Assembly (NCBI GenBank): GCA_023807065.1 | Contig: JAJJLU010000118.1 | Location: forward strand, 1-11,788 | Origin: Isotricha intestinalis | Taxonomy: Eukaryota; Ciliophora; Litostomatea; Vestibuliferida; Isotrichidae | DNA length: 11,788 bases | Direction of reading: 5' to 3' | In this document: positions 8,097 to 11,788 of the stretch, one piece after another | Layout: every line of letters starts with the position of its first letter | Numbering within the stretch: position 1 is the first letter of the stretch | Notes under the pieces: model-generated | What the model was told of the DNA's origin: nothing | Seen by the model: only the letters and a program-made list of their open reading frames with translations | Database searches by the model: none | Position numbers and translations under genes: made by a program

Positions 8097-9203
8097 TTAA
8101 TTTTCCGTTTCAAAAATAATTTCACTAATTTCAAATTCACTTTGATTTTTTCTTAAAAGACTATTTTCAATATCACTTTCTTCTTTTTTTCCTCTTTTAT
8201 CAATAGAATATTGAGTATTTTTATTTAATCCACAAAAATTTAATTGAATGATTTCTAAATAAATTAAGCTTGAAATAATAGAAATTATGAAAAGATAGAA
8301 TTCTGACATTACTTCATCACTATCTTCATCATTTTCATTTTCACTTTCATCAAAAAAGAGAATATCAAAAAATAATACTATAAAGTATGAAATACATTTA
8401 CTTGTTATTGCATGAATTGTTCCTATATGTAAAACAATAGAATAAAAGCAAAATAAATATACAATATTATATATGAAAATTAGTATATTTGATAATTGAA
8501 ATTCTGAATTAATTTTTGTTTGAAAAGAACCCTCTATTATTGAGAATATAATTTTAATAATTAAATTTGAAAATCCTGTTAAAGAAACTATTAAAAATAA
8601 ACTGAGATAAAAATAAGTATTTAAATATTTAATTAAAAAAAGAGATAAAATATAAGAATATGTTTGTAATAAAAAATAAATAGTTTCAGAAAAACTATAC
8701 GAATTTTCTAGATATAATATTATTAATGCAAATAGAATATTTATTGAAATTGAAATAATATGATGATTATATATTTCTTTTTTTTCACATCTTATTTCAA
8801 GAAAATAACAAAAAATAAAAAAAAAGAAATTTTCGTGTCCCACAAGAGTAATTTTTTTTGATAGAAAAATATAAATAAAATTTAATAGAAATATAGAAAG
8901 AAAAAAAATGAATATAGTAAAATTCTTTTTTGAAATGATTTCACGATTGTTATTCATTGAAAAAAATTTCACATAATGAAGAAAACTTCTATTTGTTTTT
9001 GATGATTGTTTTTCAAAAAAATAAAAAGATATAAAACAAATTTTTGATATTTCATAAATGAAAGGATAATCTGAATCAAAATCTTTTTTTTTGTTAATGT
9101 GAAAAAATTTAGAAAATAATTTAATAATTTCTTCTGATAAACTAATCATTATTAGAATTAACAGAAAAATATAATTGTGTTTCAAATGAAAAGTAAATAA
9201 CAT
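8097..9203 (-). CDS. Ten-segment membrane protein, probable DMT-superfamily carrier
   Basis: A 368-residue protein with ATG at 9201-9203 and TAA at 8097-8099. About ten hydrophobic segments can be placed: 11-28, 46-64, 93-114, 122-138, 147-165, 172-192, 197-223, 238-260, 266-284 and 300-320. The loop after segment 2 is polar (FFEKQSSKTNRS, 62-73). The loop before segment 5 holds YNHH (145-148). LIKYLNTYFYLS (190-201) followed by a conserved G210 recalls the inner region of SLC35F/CRT-like DMT carriers. An acidic loop (DESENENDEDSDE, 285-297) separates segments 9 and 10. The segment 10 end, YLEIIQLNFCGLNKNT (315-330), is the family signature shared with the other copies, and a polar 40-residue tail follows. 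Ten segments with a polar tail suit a DMT transporter, probably in an internal or plasma membrane; the substrate is unknown. There is no tryptophan and no intron is needed. Family placement is an inference from layout and motifs. Confidence 0.75.
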   Translation of the reverse strand: MLFTFHLKHNYIFLLILIMISLSEEIIKLFSKFFHINKKKDFDSDYPFIYEISKICFISFYFFEKQSSKTNRSFLHYVKFFSMNNNREIISKKNFTIFIFFLSIFLLNFIYIFLSKKITLVGHENFFFFIFCYFLEIRCEKKEIYNHHIISISINILFALIILYLENSYSFSETIYFLLQTYSYILSLFLIKYLNTYFYLSLFLIVSLTGFSNLIIKIIFSIIEGSFQTKINSEFQLSNILIFIYNIVYLFCFYSIVLHIGTIHAITSKCISYFIVLFFDILFFDESENENDEDSDEVMSEFYLFIISIISSLIYLEIIQLNFCGLNKNTQYSIDKRGKKEESDIENSLLRKNQSEFEISEIIFETEN

Positions 9204-9338
9204 ATTTTTATTGATATATAAATATATTTTATAAATATTAAATTGAAAATCTAACTTCAGATAAAATCATAATAAATTTGAAAAATTCTTTAATTTTTTT
9301 AAATAATATATTAAATAATTTTCTGTAGTCCTGGATAT
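9204..9338. other. Leader between the intact copy and the relic copy
   Basis: Short A+T-rich spacer containing the 5' flank of the 8097-9203 gene. It ends where similarity to that gene's 3' part begins. No distinct promoter motif stands out from the background. Confidence 0.5.
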
Positions 9339-9475
9339 ACTAATTTTACTTGTTTAGAATTTCTATTTTCAAAATTCATTTTTCTTCATTTCTCCTCTTT
9401 AATCATAGCATATTGAATTATTAGATTTATTCCATTTGTTTTTGTTTGTTTTTAAATTAATTCTTCATTTCTAAA
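9339..9475 (-). pseudogene. Eroded 3' end of a fourth DMT-like membrane protein gene
   Basis: This stretch aligns by eye with the 3' coding end of the intact gene next to it (8120-8266). CTATTTTCAA at 9363-9372 matches 8161-8170 exactly, followed by a largely matching CTTC...CCTCTTT-ATCA block (9382-9404 against 8179-8203). Then come ATATTGA and ATTTATTCC against ATATTGA and ATTTAATCC, and ATTTCTAAA at the far end of each. The minus-strand reading gives NGINLIIQYAMIKEEK, then a TGA, then NFENR, against CGLNKNTQYSIDKRGKKEE and DIENS in the intact protein. The part just upstream has an insertion of about 10-20 bases. The rest of the gene (about 1 kb) is not recognisable upstream, so this copy is truncated or decayed beyond detection. 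It confirms tandem duplication in the minus orientation. Confidence 0.7.
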
Positions 9476-10409
9476 GTTTTGAATGGAAGCAAGAAGCAAA
9501 AGAACATATTATTATATAGTATAATCGAATAGAAGAAAAAGTAGAAAATAATATGATTAATGACGATGGAAGAGGAAGTGAATTCATTTTTGTTTTGGAT
9601 TTTTATTATTTATAAAATGGGATGATTTGAAAAGATTGTTATAGGAAGAATCAAATGAATAAATCTGTTATTCAAAGTTTAAAAATGGAAATTGATTTTG
9701 AAATTTTATTCCTTAAAGGAACTATTTATATTAATGTATTTATATTACATTTTCATAAATTATAGATTATTTATAATTTTAAATCTATTTAACATTTTTT
9801 TAACAAAAAATTGTTTAATGAATAATAATTAAAAAATTAAAGAAAAAATGTTTTTCATAAAAATTAATTTAAAAAAAATTGTTTTCTTTAACCACTTTTG
9901 ATACAAAAAATTTAACAATAGTATATAAAATAAATAAAAAAGGAATTTTAGTCATGGTTATTCGAATATAAAAAATATTGTTCATTTAAATGGCATGAAA
10001 AAATAATACAATTACCCAAAAAATACTGTTTATTTTACTATTTCTTTTTGAAACTAAAACAATCAAAAAATAAAAAATCATTTATAACTTTTTTTATTTT
10101 ATAGTTATAATAATATAATTATTAATGAATTTTGCCCAAAATATATTAAAAAATTAAGAAATAAAGGATTATCAAAATAGTTTTTCATTTTTAATTTAAT
10201 ATTCTTTATATTGAAATTGTTATTAAATAATAAATAAATTGTAGATGGCTTAATCTTATAAATCTCATTATAAAGTATATCTTTTATTGAATTATGAAAT
10301 AAATATTTTTTATTTTGACAAAATTCTTTTATTTTCTAATTTAAATGAATTATCATTCATAATATCAATTATTATTTTATAATTTATTTAATTTATTTAA
10401 AAAAAATTT
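9476..10409. other. A+T-rich intergenic DNA upstream of the right-hand gene
   Basis: The first 120 bases may still hold eroded membrane-segment sequence of the relic copy (a minus frame reads IVINHIIFYFFFYSI near 9500-9570). A plus frame over the same region reads MTMEEEVNSFLFWIF and continues past three stops, so the strand is uncertain. The remaining 800 bases are A+T-rich with nothing recognised. The last bases before 10410 are A-rich, as before the other start codons. Confidence 0.5.
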
Positions 10410-11534
10410 ATGGGATTTATAGGATTTCATAAGCCTAAATGTATTATATATATAATTCTTATTTCAATAATTAATACTTTGGTTATTTATATAAGAAAAT
10501 ATTTAAAAGATTATTTCCACAAAAATCCTTTTTTTCGTTTATTTTGTGTATTTTTTTCAGAAATGTTTTCAATTTTTCTATATTTATTTCAAAAGATATC
10601 ATCAAAAAGTGAAAATAAAGAAAAACAATATAAACAGATAAAAAAAAAAAGTTGTTTTACTTTTGGAATTCTTTTATTTTGTACTATTTTATCAGGATTA
10701 AGTGATTTTGATTATTCTTATTTTTATTCATATCAAATTAGTAAAATAGAAAATTTTAGTTTAGAAATATATGTATTATTTTTATATATAGTTATCATTG
10801 AAAAAATTTTTTTTGGAACAAGATTTTATAAACATCAAATCATTTCAATTAATATTTCTCTGATATTGGGAATTATAAATATAATTCGAGACTTATATAG
10901 GATAAAAAATAGTAATTATAAATTTTTATTTATTATCCCTTTCTATATTCTTTTTTATGAGAAACATTTCATTAATGGAGTTTATTTATGTATAATTAAA
11001 AAATTAAATTTTCATTATTTTTATAATATGAATTTAATCTTATTTATGCAAGGTTTAATTGGTTCTTTTATTTTTTTAATTTATGAATTATTTAATTTTT
11101 TATTTTTCCACAGGCTTTTTTTTTTTATGAATTTAAAAAATATTAATACTAATCATTTTATCAAAGATTTAATTTTATTATCTATTTATTTTTTTTTAGT
11201 TTGTATTTTAAATTTCTTAATTTTCAAAATTATTGAAGATACAAAACCAAGTTATATATCAATTTCATATGCTTTATCTGATTTTTTAATGGAAATTTAT
11301 TTACATATAATTGAGAATGAAAGTAATTTAGATATTTATACAATTATAAATTATATTATTTCAATTGTTTCTTTTTGTTTTTTTTGTGAAGTAATAACTT
11401 TGAATTGTTTTGATTTAGATAAAGATACTGTTTTTAAAATTATCAAAAGAAGTAGTATAGATGCAAAAACTGAAATAATGTTAATTAATGAAAATGAAGA
11501 TTATGAAAGAAAAAATAGTATTTTTTCGTTTTAA
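10410..11534 (+). CDS. Ten-segment membrane protein, probable DMT-superfamily carrier, divergent paralogue
   Basis: A 374-residue protein with ATG at 10410 and TAA at 11532-11534. Hydrophobic segments lie at about 10-28, 40-62, 81-99, 115-134, 143-160, 170-195, 205-232, 250-272, 278-300 and 308-328. Family marks shared with 8097-9203 are QKISSKSENKEK (61-72) after segment 2, FYKHQIISINIS (139-150) in place of YNHHIISISIN, KLNFHYFYNMNLILFMQG (198-215) before a glycine-rich turn, and the segment 10 end EVITLNCFDLDKDT (327-340). The motif around KPSYISISYALSDF (279-292) in segment 9 is like the P-x-x-x-S-x-x-x-x-x-D helix of SLC35F/CRT-type carriers, which supports DMT membership. The tail (341-374) is polar and charged. 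There is no tryptophan. The gene is transcribed opposite to the other copies and ends about 240 bases from the right telomere. The substrate is unknown, and DMT membership is an inference. Confidence 0.75.
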   Translation: MGFIGFHKPKCIIYIILISIINTLVIYIRKYLKDYFHKNPFFRLFCVFFSEMFSIFLYLFQKISSKSENKEKQYKQIKKKSCFTFGILLFCTILSGLSDFDYSYFYSYQISKIENFSLEIYVLFLYIVIIEKIFFGTRFYKHQIISINISLILGIINIIRDLYRIKNSNYKFLFIIPFYILFYEKHFINGVYLCIIKKLNFHYFYNMNLILFMQGLIGSFIFLIYELFNFLFFHRLFFFMNLKNINTNHFIKDLILLSIYFFLVCILNFLIFKIIEDTKPSYISISYALSDFLMEIYLHIIENESNLDIYTIINYIISIVSFCFFCEVITLNCFDLDKDTVFKIIKRSSIDAKTEIMLINENEDYERKNSIFSF

Positions 11535-11776
11535 AATCAAATAATTTGATTTTCTTTAAATGATAAAAAATAATAATTTTTGATAATAAATGAACTATTA
11601 TTTCATTATTAAACATTTTTATTATAATATAATTATATAATAAATTTAATTTATTTTATTTATAGATTAATAATCATAAAAAATAAAATTATCATAACAG
11701 AATAAATAAAAAAAGTATTAAATTTAATTTTTAATTTAATAAATTAATAAAAATTAAATAATTTAAAAAAAATGAT
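11535..11776. other. Right subtelomeric A+T-rich DNA
   Basis: About 240 bases of simple A+T-rich sequence between the last stop codon and the telomere, similar in length to the 260 bases on the left. It must contain the 3' end of the last transcript; no processing signal was identified. Confidence 0.6.
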
Positions 11777-11788
11777 GGGGATTGGGGA
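11777..11788. repeat. Right telomere, GGGGATT repeats
   Basis: The window ends in GGGGATTGGGGA, the reverse complement of the left-end CCCCAAT repeat, abruptly joined to A-rich unique DNA. Only about one and a half units are present, so the array is probably cut short by read or assembly length. Confidence 0.9.

Noticed and set aside
9555..9830. Plus-strand reading beginning MTMEEEVNSF with three internal stops
   Set aside because: It overlaps the likely minus-strand relic of the carrier gene, shows no known motif and is within what A+T-rich DNA gives by chance.
312..11534. Alternative genetic code with TAA or TAG read as Gln
   Set aside because: The long genes contain no internal TAA or TAG despite extreme A+T content and end with TAA, so TAA is a stop here; only the role of TGA stays open.

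Overview
This window looks like a complete, very small linear chromosome of a ciliate. It begins with six full or near-full CCCCAAT units and ends with GGGGATTGGGGA, the same repeat read on the other strand, so both telomeres are present. Telomere-capped minichromosomes, extreme A+T richness (protein genes included) and a seven-base CCCCAAT repeat fit a macronuclear chromosome of a litostome/rumen-type ciliate. The assignment to that group rests on remembered knowledge of such genomes and is tentative. The long genes read through with UAA, UAG and UGA all acting as stops, and all recognised terminal stops are TAA.

Layout from left to right: telomere (1-51); a TRIM-like protein with a B-box, a coiled coil and a SPRY-like domain (312-1406, minus); a 3.1 kb stretch with no intact gene, holding a degenerate reading frame (about 1661-1980), a G+C-rich island (2673-2955) and a second G+C-rich patch (about 3596-3715); a broken ten-segment membrane protein gene (4507-5552, minus); a 2.5 kb stretch with the remains of a DnaJ/HSP40 C-terminal region (7078-7567, plus); an intact ten-segment membrane protein (8097-9203, minus); the eroded 3' end of another copy of that gene (9339-9475, minus); a third copy, intact and in the opposite orientation (10410-11534, plus); and the right telomere (11777-11788).

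The main story is a local family of polytopic membrane proteins with the layout of drug/metabolite-transporter (DMT) superfamily carriers. There are two intact copies, one copy broken by a frameshift and an in-frame TGA, and one copy reduced to its 3' end. This looks like tandem duplication with gene birth and death on one small chromosome. The broken copy is notable because the frame change falls exactly at a U UUA AAA heptamer followed by UAG, and the length across the junction matches the intact paralogue. Programmed -1 frameshifting, a one-base deletion and an assembly error are all possible. No RNA gene, CRISPR array, insertion sequence or replication origin was recognised.
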